Shown: positions 25,683 to 34,279 of the stretch, piece after piece
How the letters are laid out: each line of letters begins with the position of its first letter
Numbering within the stretch: the stretch's first letter is position 1
From: Lentzea kentuckyensis
GTDB lineage: Bacteria > Actinomycetota > Actinomycetes > Mycobacteriales > Pseudonocardiaceae
DNA: 64,000 nt
Assembly: GCF_002150765.1 (NCBI RefSeq)
Contig: NZ_MUYM01000031.1
Coordinates: forward strand, 19,876-83,875
Direction: 5' to 3'
The notes under the pieces: generated by a model
Database searches by the model: none
What the model was told of the DNA's origin: nothing
The model's input: only the letters and a program-made list of their open reading frames with translations
Program-made: the position numbers and the translations under genes

Positions 25683-26935
25683 GCCACATCCACCTCTCCC
25701 GACATGCGCACGGTCGCGCTGCCGGTGTAGGGAGCAAACTCAACGGGTCGCTGCTGCTGCAGGCCCAGCAGCCAGGCCAATGCCTGTTCGGTGCGCACGG
25801 ACGCGAGCCCGTCGCCGAACGGGTTGCCGTCGGCGGTCATCGCCTCGCGTGCGGAAGGGTTGTCGAGCAGGCGCACGGTCAGCGAGGTGATCCGCTCGCG
25901 GTCGGTGCCGACGAGCACGGCGCAGCCCGCGGTGACGGCCTCCATCCGCTCGGTCACGTCCCGCAGCACCAGCGCCGGCACGCCGAACGACGGCGCCTCC
26001 TCCTGGATGCCGCCGGAGTCGGACAGCACCAACGTGCACTGCGCGAGCAGACGAGCCATCTGCGCGTACGGCAACGGGTCGGTGATCGTGACGCGGCCGA
26101 CTCCGCCCAGCACGTCCAGCACCTGCCGGCGCACGGCCGGGTTCGGGTGCGCCGGGAGCACGACCTCGACGTCGGGCCTGGCCTCGACGATGTCCGCCAC
26201 CGCGCGCAGCACGCGGTCGAGCGGCTCGCCCCACGACTCGCGCCGGTGCGTCGTGACCAGCACCAGACGGGACTGTCCAGCCTGGACCCGGTTCTCGATC
26301 TCCTGGAGCCGGGTGTCACCGTAGGGAGCGCGGCGGGCGGCCACGTCGAGCACGGCGTCCACCACGGTGTTGCCGATGGTCAGGACGTTGTTGCCCCGCA
26401 ACGACTCCGCGGCGAGGTGCGCGGCGGAGTCGGCGGTCGGCGCGAGGTGCAGCGAGGCGAGCTGGCCGACCATCTTGCGGTTCCCCTCCTCGGGGAACGG
26501 CGAGGTCAGGTCGTGCGAGCGCAGGCCGGCCTCCAGGTGCACGACCGGGATCTGCTGCCAGAACGCGGCGAGCGCCCCGGCGAGCGTCGTCGTCGTGTCG
26601 CCCTGGACGAGCACCGCGCTCGGCGAACGTTCGGTGAAGAGCCGGTCGAGTTCCTCGATCAGCTGGCTGGTCAGCTCGGCCTGCCCGCCCGTGACGCGGT
26701 TCAGCTTGAGCCGGACGTCGGCGGCGAAGCCGAACGACTCCAGTGCCTGGTCGACCATCTCCGGGTGTTGCCCGGAATTCACCAGCACCGGCCGGATGCG
26801 CCCGCCGACGAACATCGCGGCAGCGACCGGCGCCATCTTCACTGCTTCCGGGCGAGTTCCCGCAACCAGGAAAACCTCGGGAACCGCGCCCCGATCGAAC
26901 TGCCTAGGGCCGGGCACCAGGGCACTTAGTCCCAT
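25679..26935 (-). CDS. wecB: UDP-N-acetylglucosamine 2-epimerase
   Basis: 418 residues with family hallmarks LVAGTRPEAVKMAPV, GDTTTTLAGALAAF, HLEAGLRSHD, FPEEGNRKM and LSDSGGIQEEAPSFGVP. It interconverts UDP-GlcNAc and UDP-ManNAc in the cytoplasm. It is the first gene of a leftward unit with the DUF2334 gene and is divergent from a membrane glycosyltransferase. This suggests supply of ManNAc for an extracellular or wall glycan. Confidence 0.92.
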   Translation of the reverse strand: MGLSALVPGPRQFDRGAVPEVFLVAGTRPEAVKMAPVAAAMFVGGRIRPVLVNSGQHPEMVDQALESFGFAADVRLKLNRVTGGQAELTSQLIEELDRLFTERSPSAVLVQGDTTTTLAGALAAFWQQIPVVHLEAGLRSHDLTSPFPEEGNRKMVGQLASLHLAPTADSAAHLAAESLRGNNVLTIGNTVVDAVLDVAARRAPYGDTRLQEIENRVQAGQSRLVLVTTHRRESWGEPLDRVLRAVADIVEARPDVEVVLPAHPNPAVRRQVLDVLGGVGRVTITDPLPYAQMARLLAQCTLVLSDSGGIQEEAPSFGVPALVLRDVTERMEAVTAGCAVLVGTDRERITSLTVRLLDNPSAREAMTADGNPFGDGLASVRTEQALAWLLGLQQQRPVEFAPYTGSATVRMSGEVDVA

Positions 26936-27108
26936 CTTTTACCTCTTTGGACTCTTCAGGCACGCGCGGCGAACGTGCGCCATCACAGGTAGCGACTAGA
27001 TGGTCGCTCACAATCAATTGGTACCCGCTCCGCACAGGTACCGCCATATCGGTGATTAGCTTTACGAACTTCGTGTAACGGCGCTGCATTCGTCCCCGAT
27101 ATGGCCTG

Positions 27109-27138
27109 TTGACGCTCTGCTTCACCAGCCCTTACTCT
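27109..27138 (+). promoter_or_regulatory. Promoter of the GT2 gene
   Basis: TTGACG (27109-27114), an 18-base spacer and TACTCT (27133-27138). The start would lie near 27145, leaving an untranslated leader of about 138 bases before ATG 27283. Confidence 0.5.
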
Positions 27139-27233
27139 CGCCTCGAACACCAGCTCCCGGCCTTGATGTCTGGTATCTCGCACCAGCCCAGCGCATCGTT
27201 ACCAGGAGTCAGCAATGCCTCAACTTCACATCC

Positions 27234-27264
27234 GGTGCGCTGTCGTTGCCAGCGCAACCGCTTT
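27234..27264 (+). terminator. Terminator-like hairpin in the GT2 leader
   Basis: GGTGCGCTG pairs with CAGCGCAACC (one bulge) around a seven-base loop and is followed by GCTTTTG, 19 bases before the GT2 start codon. Its form is that of an intrinsic terminator, which suggests attenuation of the glycosyltransferase mRNA. Confidence 0.4.
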
Positions 27265-27282
27265 TGTAGACAGGTTTGTGTC

Positions 27283-28605
27283 ATGACCGACACGACACAA
27301 TTCGCGACGTTCATGCTCGTCTTGCTCGTGTTTTGGCCCAGTTACAACCTGGTGCTCGCACTGTTCGTCTGGTGGCGGCCGAAACCGGGTGGACCAGAAG
27401 TTCCTTCCCGACATCCCCTGCAGTACTGGATCATCATTCCGGCGTTGAACGAGGAACGCGTTGTAGCTAACACAGTGCGTTCCGCGCTCGCGTTGGACGG
27501 CGCCCGCACACCGGTCCAGGTCGTCGTCGTGGACGACGGCTCGGACGACCGCACGCCGCACGTGCTGGCCGAGATCGACGACCACCGGCTGCACGTGCTG
27601 CGCCGCGACCCGCCGGAGGCCCGCAAGGGCAAAGGTGAGGCGCTGAACCACGCGTTCCGCTACATCCGGGGCCTCGCCGAGGAGGCCGGCACCGTGCACC
27701 GCACGATCGTCGGCGTGATCGACGGCGACGGCCGCGGCGAGCCCGGCATGCTGTCCGAGATCAGCGCGTACTTCGCACAACGCGGCGTCGGTGCCGTGCA
27801 GTGCCGTGTGCGCATCCACAACCGCACCAACCTGCTGGCGTTCCTGCAGGATCTGGAATTCAGCTGCGTTGTGGACGCCTCACAGTCGTTGCGCGACGTC
27901 CTCGGCACGGTCGGGCTCGGCGGCAACGGCCAGTTCGTGCGGCTCAAGTCCTTGATGGACCTCGGCGACGCGCCCTGGTCCGCCTGCCTGGTCGAGGACC
28001 TGGAGCTGGGCCTGCGCGTGCACCTGACCGGCCAGCGCATCCGCTACGCCACGCACGCGACGATCACCCAGCAGGGCCTGACCGACGTGCAACGGCTGCT
28101 GCGCCAGCGCACCCGCTGGGGCCAGGGCAACCTGCAGTGTCTCGGGTACGTGCCGAAGCTGATCAGGGCGAAGCACGTGGGATCCGTCGCGCTGCTCGAG
28201 TTCCTGCAGTACCTGCTGACGCCGTGGCTGGTCGCGCCGATGACGTTGCTCATCACCGCGTTGGTGGGCATAAACTTCTACGCGCAGTTCAGTGGCCACA
28301 ACATCGGCGCGTTCACCGCGAACGGCTCGAACGCCTTGCTGGCGCTGGGAATCTGGCTCGTGGCGTTGGTGCTGCCAGGCTTGATCTGGGGTGTGGTGCA
28401 TCGGCTCAAGCACGGTGACGAGCCGCTGTGGCGGTGCCTCGCGGTCGGCCTGGCCTACCCGCTCTTCCTGATCCTGGGCTCGATCTCGACGTTGCGCGCG
28501 CTCTACCGGCACTTCGCCGGGCGCAACTCGTGGGCGAAGACGGAACGGCTGGCGGAGAAGGAAGTTCCGGCGGTCAGCGCGAAGCCGGTGCCGAAGATCG
28601 CATAG
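27283..28605 (+). CDS. Membrane glycosyltransferase, family 2
   Basis: 440 residues. An N-terminal helix is followed by a GT2 catalytic domain (IIIPALNEERVV, VVVDDGSDDRT, GVIDGDGRGEP, EDLELGLRVHLTGQ) and the processive-synthase motif QRTRWGQGN (QxxRW). Three or four C-terminal membrane helices complete it. This layout matches polysaccharide synthases of the PgaC/NodC/hyaluronan-synthase type that polymerise and extrude a sugar chain. Divergent from wecB and the DUF2334 gene. The longer upstream frame lacks the conserved domain, so ATG 27283 is preferred. Confidence 0.87.
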   Translation: MTDTTQFATFMLVLLVFWPSYNLVLALFVWWRPKPGGPEVPSRHPLQYWIIIPALNEERVVANTVRSALALDGARTPVQVVVVDDGSDDRTPHVLAEIDDHRLHVLRRDPPEARKGKGEALNHAFRYIRGLAEEAGTVHRTIVGVIDGDGRGEPGMLSEISAYFAQRGVGAVQCRVRIHNRTNLLAFLQDLEFSCVVDASQSLRDVLGTVGLGGNGQFVRLKSLMDLGDAPWSACLVEDLELGLRVHLTGQRIRYATHATITQQGLTDVQRLLRQRTRWGQGNLQCLGYVPKLIRAKHVGSVALLEFLQYLLTPWLVAPMTLLITALVGINFYAQFSGHNIGAFTANGSNALLALGIWLVALVLPGLIWGVVHRLKHGDEPLWRCLAVGLAYPLFLILGSISTLRALYRHFAGRNSWAKTERLAEKEVPAVSAKPVPKIA

Positions 28606-28616
28606 CCACAAGGTTT

Positions 28617-29270
28617 CTAGAACGTGCCGGGGTGGGTGCGTCTGCGTCGAGCCGCGTAGACGCCCGCCTCGGTGCGGCGGTCGAAGCCGAGCTTGTGCAG
28701 CAACGACGACACGTAGTTCTTCACGGTCTTCTCGGCGAGGAAGAGCCGGTTCGCGATCTGGCGGTTCGTCATGCCCTCGGCGATGAGGTCGAGGATGCGG
28801 CGTTCCTGCGGGCTCAGCGCGGCATAGCGCGGGTCCTCCTCCGGCCCGCCCCTGAGCCGTTGCAACACGGTGGCCGTGACCCCGGCGTGCAGCAACGAGC
28901 CGCCCGAGGCGAGCGTGCGGACCGCGGCGACCAGATCGTTGCCGGAGACCTCTTTCAGCATGTAGCCGGACGCGCCGGCCATGATCGCGCCGAACAACGC
29001 CTCGTCGTCCGAATAGGACGTGAGCATCAGGCACGCGGGCGACGGTTGCACGAGACTCCGGATCTCCCGGCACACCGTGACCCCGTCGCCGTCGGGCAAC
29101 CGGACGTCGATGATCGCCACGTCGGGTCTGAGCCGTGGTGCCTGCGCCACCGCGGACGTCGCGCTGTCCGCCTGCCCCACGACTCTGATGTCGTCCGCCT
29201 GCGCCAGGAGTTGCACCAGCCCGCGCCGCACGATCTCGTGGTCGTCCACCAAGAGCACCGCTATCGCCAT
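28617..29270 (-). CDS. NarL/DevR-type response regulator
   Basis: 217 residues. The receiver domain has VLLVDDHEIVRRG, phospho-acceptor Asp in VAIIDVRLPDGDG, and Lys in GYMLKEVSG. The C-terminal LuxR HTH is LSPQERRILDLIAEGMTNRQ followed by IANRLFLAEKTVKNYVSSLL. It is activated by the neighbouring kinase, whose stop codon region overlaps this start (ATG 29270). The HTH sequence is of the DevR/DosR subfamily. Confidence 0.92.
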   Translation of the reverse strand: MAIAVLLVDDHEIVRRGLVQLLAQADDIRVVGQADSATSAVAQAPRLRPDVAIIDVRLPDGDGVTVCREIRSLVQPSPACLMLTSYSDDEALFGAIMAGASGYMLKEVSGNDLVAAVRTLASGGSLLHAGVTATVLQRLRGGPEEDPRYAALSPQERRILDLIAEGMTNRQIANRLFLAEKTVKNYVSSLLHKLGFDRRTEAGVYAARRRRTHPGTF

Positions 29271-30769
29271 CTCGCCTCCTGCAGTACCAGCGGGACGAAC
29301 CAGGTGATGCCCACACCCGCGCCGGGGGTCGAGTCCACCGCGCACTCGCCGTGATGACGCCGCGCACGAGCCGCCATGTTCGCGAGTCCACCCGCATGAT
29401 GGGGCGCGCCGCCGGAATCGTCAGCCAACGGCAAGCCTCTGCCGTCGTCCTTGACCGTGAGCTCCAACCGGGTCATCGTCCGATTCACGCTCACCGCTAC
29501 AGCGACGTGCTTCGCTCTGGCGTGGCGCACGACGTTCGTGAGCGCCTCTCGGAGCGTGGCCAGCAGATCGGGCCTGAGCTGGTCCGGCACCACCGTGTCC
29601 AGCGGCCCCTCCAGCGACACGTCCGGCTCGAACCCCAGCAGCCGGGCGGACTCGTGCACCGCGTTGAGGATCTGCCCGCGCAGACTCGTGCCGCCGGACG
29701 GTGGTTCCTGCAGGGAGAAGATGGTTCTGCGGATCTCGCGGATCGTGTGGTCGACCTCCTCCACGAACCCGCTGATCCGTTCGGTGAGTTGGGGCCGCGC
29801 GCTCATCCCGGTCAGCCCCTGCAACCCGAGCCCGAGCCCGAACAGCCGCTGGATGACCAGGTCGTGCAGGTCCCGCGCGATGCGGTCGCGGTCCTCCAGC
29901 ACCGCGATCCGCTCGGTGTCGCCCTGGGCCCTGGTGAACTCGAGCACGAGCGCGGCCTGCCTGGCGAAGGCCTCGATGAGCTCCGGATCGTCGAAGCTCG
30001 GTTCGTCCTTGGGCCGCGCCACGATCAGCACGCCGATCGTCCGGCCCCCCACCGTCAGCGGCACGACGGCGCACGGTCCCGGCACCGTCGGCACGGTGCC
30101 CTCCTCGTGGCACTCGGCCTCGCCCGACTCGTAGACCCGGTAGCTGACCGTGCCTTCTCTGGGCACACGCATGCCCTCGGCGTCGTAGGTGCCGCCGTCG
30201 GTCACCTCGATGACGAGGTCGCCGTTGTGGTCCGGGAGCACTACTGCCGCGAAGTCGGCATCGGCCGTTCGTCTGGCCGTCTTCGCGACGAGGTACAGCG
30301 CGTCACGGCCGTTCGTGCCCATCAGGACGTTGGTGGTCACCTCGGCGGCGGCGCGCAGCCAGACCTCACGCTTGCGCGTCTGTTCATACCGGTCGAGGTG
30401 GCCGAGCGCCGAGCCCGCGGCGGTGGCCAGCGCGGTGAGGATGTCCCGGTCCTGGTCGGTGAACTGCGGTTTGCCGGCCAGGAAGAGGTTGCCGAAGGTC
30501 TCGCCGTGGATCTTGACGGGCGCACCGAGGAAGTCGGCTACTCCGATCGAGCGCGGGTCACCGGCCGTGATGCGGGTCTGACCGTCGCTCTGGCTGAACT
30601 CGAGAAGTTCCTTGTGGCCGTTGATCACGGCCAGTGCGCCGTAGGGGGCGTCGATCAGGTCGCAGGCGGACTCGACGACGTGGCGCAGCAGTTCGGGGAG
30701 GGTGTCGTCTTCGGCGAACGACAGCACCACATCCAGCACGCGCTGTTCTGTGCTCACGTTGCCGCCCAC
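29261..30769 (-). CDS. GAF-GAF sensor histidine kinase (DevS-like)
   Basis: 502 residues with two GAF domains (~15-135 and ~145-290), a HisKA_3 dimerisation helix with phospho-His in RDRIARDLHDLVIQ (~302), and an HATPase domain (LREALTNVVRHA, VKDDGRGLPL, GLANMAARA). No membrane helix is seen, so it is cytosolic. It is close to DevS/DosT in layout, but the first GAF is short between RITAGDPRS and FLGAPVK and lacks the His-bearing segment that binds haem in DosS/DosT. The signal may therefore differ. It overlaps the response-regulator gene by ten bases. Confidence 0.9.
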   Translation of the reverse strand: MGGNVSTEQRVLDVVLSFAEDDTLPELLRHVVESACDLIDAPYGALAVINGHKELLEFSQSDGQTRITAGDPRSIGVADFLGAPVKIHGETFGNLFLAGKPQFTDQDRDILTALATAAGSALGHLDRYEQTRKREVWLRAAAEVTTNVLMGTNGRDALYLVAKTARRTADADFAAVVLPDHNGDLVIEVTDGGTYDAEGMRVPREGTVSYRVYESGEAECHEEGTVPTVPGPCAVVPLTVGGRTIGVLIVARPKDEPSFDDPELIEAFARQAALVLEFTRAQGDTERIAVLEDRDRIARDLHDLVIQRLFGLGLGLQGLTGMSARPQLTERISGFVEEVDHTIREIRRTIFSLQEPPSGGTSLRGQILNAVHESARLLGFEPDVSLEGPLDTVVPDQLRPDLLATLREALTNVVRHARAKHVAVAVSVNRTMTRLELTVKDDGRGLPLADDSGGAPHHAGGLANMAARARRHHGECAVDSTPGAGVGITWFVPLVLQEARWR

Positions 30770-30850
30770 GGCTTCACCCCTCGGGGGGATAGAAGTGACA
30801 CCGCACGAACGACTGAGGGTAACTCCCCAGAGTAGTCAAGGGGGAGACCA

Positions 30851-30866
30851 TCACTGCAAACAGTGA
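30851..30866. promoter_or_regulatory. Small inverted repeat upstream of the sensor kinase
   Basis: TCACTG-CAAA-CAGTGA, a perfect 6-bp inverted repeat 82 bases upstream of the kinase start. Possible operator; evidence is symmetry and position only. Confidence 0.3.
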
Positions 30867-30898
30867 AATCAGTAGCTACTCAGAGTATGTGCTTACTA

Positions 30899-30947
30899 CA
30901 CGCGGGGAGCTTTCGTGCGCTCTGAGCGCACGAGAGGCCCCCGCGTG
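30899..30947 (-). terminator. Two-part hairpin terminator
   Basis: Outer stem CACGCGGGG/CCCCGCGTG (30899-30907 with 30939-30947) and inner stem TCGTGCGC/GCGCACGA (30913-30920 with 30926-30933). It begins three bases after the stop of the leftward membrane-protein gene, so it should end the thiolase-meaB transcript. Confidence 0.7.
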
Positions 30948-30949
30948 GC

Positions 30950-31558
30950 TCAGTGCAGGCCGACGCTGAACCCCTCGTCGATCACCCCGCGGTAGATCTG
31001 CGGCGCGAACGCCCGCAGCCCTTGGTCGATCGGCGCGATGAAGCCCGCCGAGTCGCCGAGGGGGAGGCGGTAGCCGTTCTGGACTCGGTGGAACTCCCAC
31101 AGGGGTTCCATGGTCGGGTGTGCCGGGCGGAACTGGTGAGGGTCGCGCGGATGCAGGTCGACGCGGACCAGAGTGCGCCTGACCAGGGCGTCCGCGAGCT
31201 GGACCGCGCGTTCCTGGGTGCGCGAGACCGAGATGGCGCCGAGCTCCTGCCAGCCGACGGCCCACGGCATGCCCTGCGGGTCGTCCAGGCGGATGCCCCG
31301 CTGTTCGATGATCAGCTTGCGGGGGCGGGAGATGGTCTTCCACTTCACCACGGCCATCACGCCGATGCCGGTGAACGCGATGCCGATGACCGCCGCGATG
31401 CCGCCGCCGACCGGTTCGCCGTCCATGAACGCGGTCACCGCGCCGACCAGGGCGAGGATGCCCAGCACCCCGGCGACCGAGCCGCCGATCAGCACCTTGC
31501 GGGTGTCGCTCTTGCCGAGGTCGATGACAACGGGTGGAGGTGCTCCCCAAGCGGTCAT
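30950..31558 (-). CDS. Membrane-anchored hypothetical protein
   Basis: 202 residues with two N-terminal membrane helices (residues ~23-43 and ~52-72) and a cytoplasmic C-terminal domain (KLIIEQRGIRLDDPQGMPWA, GWQELGAISVSRTQERAV) that resembles bacterial PH-like modules. Function unknown. The ATG overlaps the meaB stop (ATGA), so it is the last gene of the thiolase-meaB operon. Confidence 0.75.
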   Translation of the reverse strand: MTAWGAPPPVVIDLGKSDTRKVLIGGSVAGVLGILALVGAVTAFMDGEPVGGGIAAVIGIAFTGIGVMAVVKWKTISRPRKLIIEQRGIRLDDPQGMPWAVGWQELGAISVSRTQERAVQLADALVRRTLVRVDLHPRDPHQFRPAHPTMEPLWEFHRVQNGYRLPLGDSAGFIAPIDQGLRAFAPQIYRGVIDEGFSVGLH

Positions 31559-32505
31559 GGCCGCAGATTACCGCTGATCAACAGCTCCGCCGCGGCGAAC
31601 GGATCCAGTTCACCCTCGACCACGCGTTTGGCCAGCTGGTCCACGGGACCGAAGCGGGTGCGCACCCGTTCGACGGCGATCGCCTCGATCTCGGCGCCGG
31701 CGCGACGCAGCCGCCGTTCCCGCAGTTCGCCGTGGTCGGCCATCCAGGACCGGTGTTCGGCGATGGCCTCGACCACGAGGTTCAGGCCTTCCATCCGGGC
31801 GGCGACGGTTTTGACGACCGGCGCGCGCCACAGCGGGCCCTCGCGGTCGCGGCGGCCCAGGGAGATCATGTACTTGAGGTCGCGCGCGGTCTGGTCGGCG
31901 CCGTCGCGGTCGGCCTTGTTGACCACGAAGACGTCCGCGATCTCCAGGATGCCCGCCTTCGCGGCCTGGATGCCGTCGCCCATGCCCGGCGCGAGCAGCA
32001 CCAGGGTCGTGTCGGCCAGCGCCACGATCTCGACCTCGGACTGACCTACGCCGACCGTTTCCACGAGGATCACGTCGAAACCGGCGGCGTCGAGCACGCG
32101 CAACGCCTGCGGAGTCGCCCAGGACAGGCCGCCGAGGTGGCCGCGGGTGGCCATCGAGCGGATGAAGACGCCGGGATCGGTCGCGTGGTCGCCCATGCGC
32201 ACGCGGTCACCGAGCAGTGCACCGCCGGAGAACGGGCTGGAGGGGTCGACGGCGATCACGGCCACCCGCTTGCCCTCGGCGCGGAAGGCCCGCACCAGAG
32301 CGTTGGTGGATGTCGACTTGCCGACACCGGGCGCACCGGTCAGACCGATGACCTGGGCGTGGCCCGTGTGGGGAGCGAGGGCCGCGGCCACCTCGGGCAG
32401 TGCGGAACTCCCCTGCTCCACCAGGGAGATCAGCCTGGCGACCGCGCGCGGCTCGCCGTCACGCGCGCGGTCGACCAGTCCTGCTACGTCAACAGCCTTC
32501 GCCAC
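31555..32505 (-). CDS. meaB: Methylmalonyl-CoA mutase-associated GTPase MeaB
   Basis: 316 residues from GTG 32505. G-domain motifs are Walker A GAPGVGKST (~55-63), the base region VIAVDPSSPFSGGALLGDR, DVILVETVGVGQSE (Walker B/switch) and NKAD (VFVVNKADRDG). MeaB protects and helps load the B12-dependent acyl-CoA mutase. It lies between thiolase and a membrane protein in one transcript, facing the epimerase gene that acts in the same pathway. No mutase gene lies in the window. Confidence 0.93.
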   Translation of the reverse strand: MAKAVDVAGLVDRARDGEPRAVARLISLVEQGSSALPEVAAALAPHTGHAQVIGLTGAPGVGKSTSTNALVRAFRAEGKRVAVIAVDPSSPFSGGALLGDRVRMGDHATDPGVFIRSMATRGHLGGLSWATPQALRVLDAAGFDVILVETVGVGQSEVEIVALADTTLVLLAPGMGDGIQAAKAGILEIADVFVVNKADRDGADQTARDLKYMISLGRRDREGPLWRAPVVKTVAARMEGLNLVVEAIAEHRSWMADHGELRERRLRRAGAEIEAIAVERVRTRFGPVDQLAKRVVEGELDPFAAAELLISGNLRP

Positions 32506-32516
32506 AAACGAAGACC

Positions 32517-33707
32517 CTAGGCCTTCGCGGGCACGCGGATGATCAGAGCGTCGCCCTGACCACCACCACCGCACAGCGCCGCGGCACCCACGCCGCCGCC
32601 ACGCCGCTGCAGCTCGAGTGCGAGGTGCAGGGCGATGCGGGCGCCGGACATGCCGATCGGGTGGCCCAGCGCGATGGCGCCGCCGTTGACGTTGACCTTG
32701 TCCTCGGACACGCCGAGCTGACGGGCCGACACGATGCCGACCGCCGCGAACGCCTCGTTGATCTCGACCAGGTCGAGGTCTGCGGGCCCGATGCCCTCCT
32801 TGGCGCAGGCGGCCTTGATCGCGTTGGACGGCTGCTCGTGCAGCGAGGCGTCCGGACCGGCGACGACGCCGTGCGCGCCGATCTCCGCGATCCACTCCAG
32901 GCCCAGTTCCTCGGCCTTGGCCTTGCTCATCACGACCACGGCCGCGGCACCGTCGGAGATCTGCGACGCCGAACCCGCGGTGATGGTGCCGTCCGCGGCG
33001 AACGCCGGACGCAGCTTGCCGAGCGAGTCGGCGGTGGTGTCCGCGCGCACGCCCTCGTCCGTGCTGAACAGGATCGGGTCGCCCTTGCGCTGCGGGATCG
33101 CGACCGGCGCGATCTCCTGCTCGAAGACACCGTTCTCGGCGGCCTTCGCGGCGAGCTGGTGCGAACGCGCGGAGAACGCGTCCTGCTCCTCACGCGTGAC
33201 GTTGTAACGGGCGTTGTACTTCTCCGTGGAGACGCCCATCGCGACCTGGTCGAACGCGCAGAACAGACCGTCGTTCGCCATGTGGTCCTGCAGCTGCACG
33301 TCGCCGTACTTGAACCCGCTGCGCGACTTGGGCAGCAGGTGCGGCGCCTGGGTCATCGACTCCTGGCCACCGGCCACGACGACGTCGAACTCACCCGCGC
33401 GGATCAGCTGGTCGGCCAGCGCGATCGCGTCGATGCCGGACAGGCACACCTTGTTGATGGTCAGCGCGGGAACGCTCATCGGAATGCCCGCGGCCACCGC
33501 GGCCTGGCGGGCGGGAATCTGGCCCGCGCCTGCGGTGAGCACCTGACCCATGATCACGTACTGCACCTGCTCGGGAGCGACGCCCGCACGTTCCAGTGCC
33601 GCCTTGATCGCGACGCCACCCAGCTGGGCGCCCGAGAAGTCCTTGAGCGATCCCAGCAGTCGGCCCATCGGGGTACGCGCCCCGGCGACGATCACGGAAC
33701 CGGACAC
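32517..33707 (-). CDS. Acetyl-CoA C-acetyltransferase (thiolase)
   Basis: 396 residues from GTG 33707, whose ribosome-binding site GGAGG lies five bases upstream; ATG 33719 contains that site and is less likely. Active-site Cys is in [12 protein letters not shown], with [25 protein letters not shown] and the C-terminal Cys in [11 protein letters not shown]. It condenses two acetyl-CoA to acetoacetyl-CoA or works in reverse. Directly followed by meaB. Confidence 0.93.
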   Translation of the reverse strand: MSGSVIVAGARTPMGRLLGSLKDFSGAQLGGVAIKAALERAGVAPEQVQYVIMGQVLTAGAGQIPARQAAVAAGIPMSVPALTINKVCLSGIDAIALADQLIRAGEFDVVVAGGQESMTQAPHLLPKSRSGFKYGDVQLQDHMANDGLFCAFDQVAMGVSTEKYNARYNVTREEQDAFSARSHQLAAKAAENGVFEQEIAPVAIPQRKGDPILFSTDEGVRADTTADSLGKLRPAFAADGTITAGSASQISDGAAAVVVMSKAKAEELGLEWIAEIGAHGVVAGPDASLHEQPSNAIKAACAKEGIGPADLDLVEINEAFAAVGIVSARQLGVSEDKVNVNGGAIALGHPIGMSGARIALHLALELQRRGGGVGAAALCGGGGQGDALIIRVPAKA

Positions 33708-33818
33708 AACTGCCTCCATTGGAAGAGCGAACGGTCGTTAACTAGGCACCATACCTGGGGCTACTGCGCGGTAATCGTGTGAGACCCCGCACACGGACCA
33801 CTGCACCGATCAGGTAGC

Positions 33819-33824
33819 TACGCT
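33819..33824 (+). promoter_or_regulatory. -10 element for a leaderless epimerase mRNA
   Basis: TACGCT ends eight bases before ATG 33833, and no ribosome-binding site is present. This fits leaderless transcription, as for several other genes in the window. Confidence 0.4.
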
Positions 33825-33832
33825 TTCCTTCC

Positions 33833-34279
33833 ATGAACGCAGACCTCGCTCGATTCGTGACCGCGATCGACCACGTGGGCATCGCCGTGCCCGACCTCGA
33901 CGTCGCCATCGCGTTCTACCGCGACAACTTCGGCCTCGAGGTCGCCCACGAAGAGGTGAACGAGGAACAGGGCGTGCGCGAGGCGATGCTGCACGCGCCC
34001 GGCGACCACGACGGCACCGCCATCCAGCTGCTGGCCCCGTTGAACGAGGACTCGACGATCGCCAAGTTCATCGGCCGCTCCGGTCCCGGCCTGCAGCAGC
34101 TCGCCTACCGGGTGTCCGATGTGGACGTCGCCGCGCAGGCGCTGCGGGACAAGGGCCTGCGCCTGCTCTACGCCGAGGCCCGCCGCGGCACGTCGAACAG
34201 CCGGGTCAACTTCGTGCACCCCAAGGACGCCGGCGGCGTGCTCATTGAGCTGGTCGAACCTGCGGCGGCGAAGCATTAG
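33833..34279 (+). CDS. mce: Methylmalonyl-CoA epimerase
   Basis: 148 residues of the VOC/glyoxalase fold. Metal-ligand motifs are IDHVGIAVPDLDVAI (His), AIQLLAPL (Gln), LQQLAYRVSDVD and GGVLIELVE (Glu). It interconverts (R)- and (S)-methylmalonyl-CoA, linking propionyl-CoA carboxylation to the B12 mutase. Divergent from thiolase/meaB and convergent with a TetR gene that it overlaps by 38 bases. Confidence 0.93.
   Translation: MNADLARFVTAIDHVGIAVPDLDVAIAFYRDNFGLEVAHEEVNEEQGVREAMLHAPGDHDGTAIQLLAPLNEDSTIAKFIGRSGPGLQQLAYRVSDVDVAAQALRDKGLRLLYAEARRGTSNSRVNFVHPKDAGGVLIELVEPAAAKH

Larger units (their letters stand above)
26936..27282. other. Divergent control region between wecB and the GT2 gene
   Basis: 347 bases without a gene but rich in symmetry. 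It holds AGCGAC-6-GTCGCT (26991-27008), a direct repeat of GGTACC 17 bases apart (27020 and 27037), and a 9-bp inverted repeat CCATATCGG/CCGATATGG (27044-27052 with 27096-27104). A rightward promoter and a leader hairpin follow. It is locally AT-richer than the genes on either side. It probably holds both promoters and at least one regulator site. Confidence 0.6.

Noticed and set aside
27109..27282. A longer glycosyltransferase starting at 27109
   Set aside because: The extra codons are not similar to GT2 proteins, and the region contains the promoter and leader hairpin.
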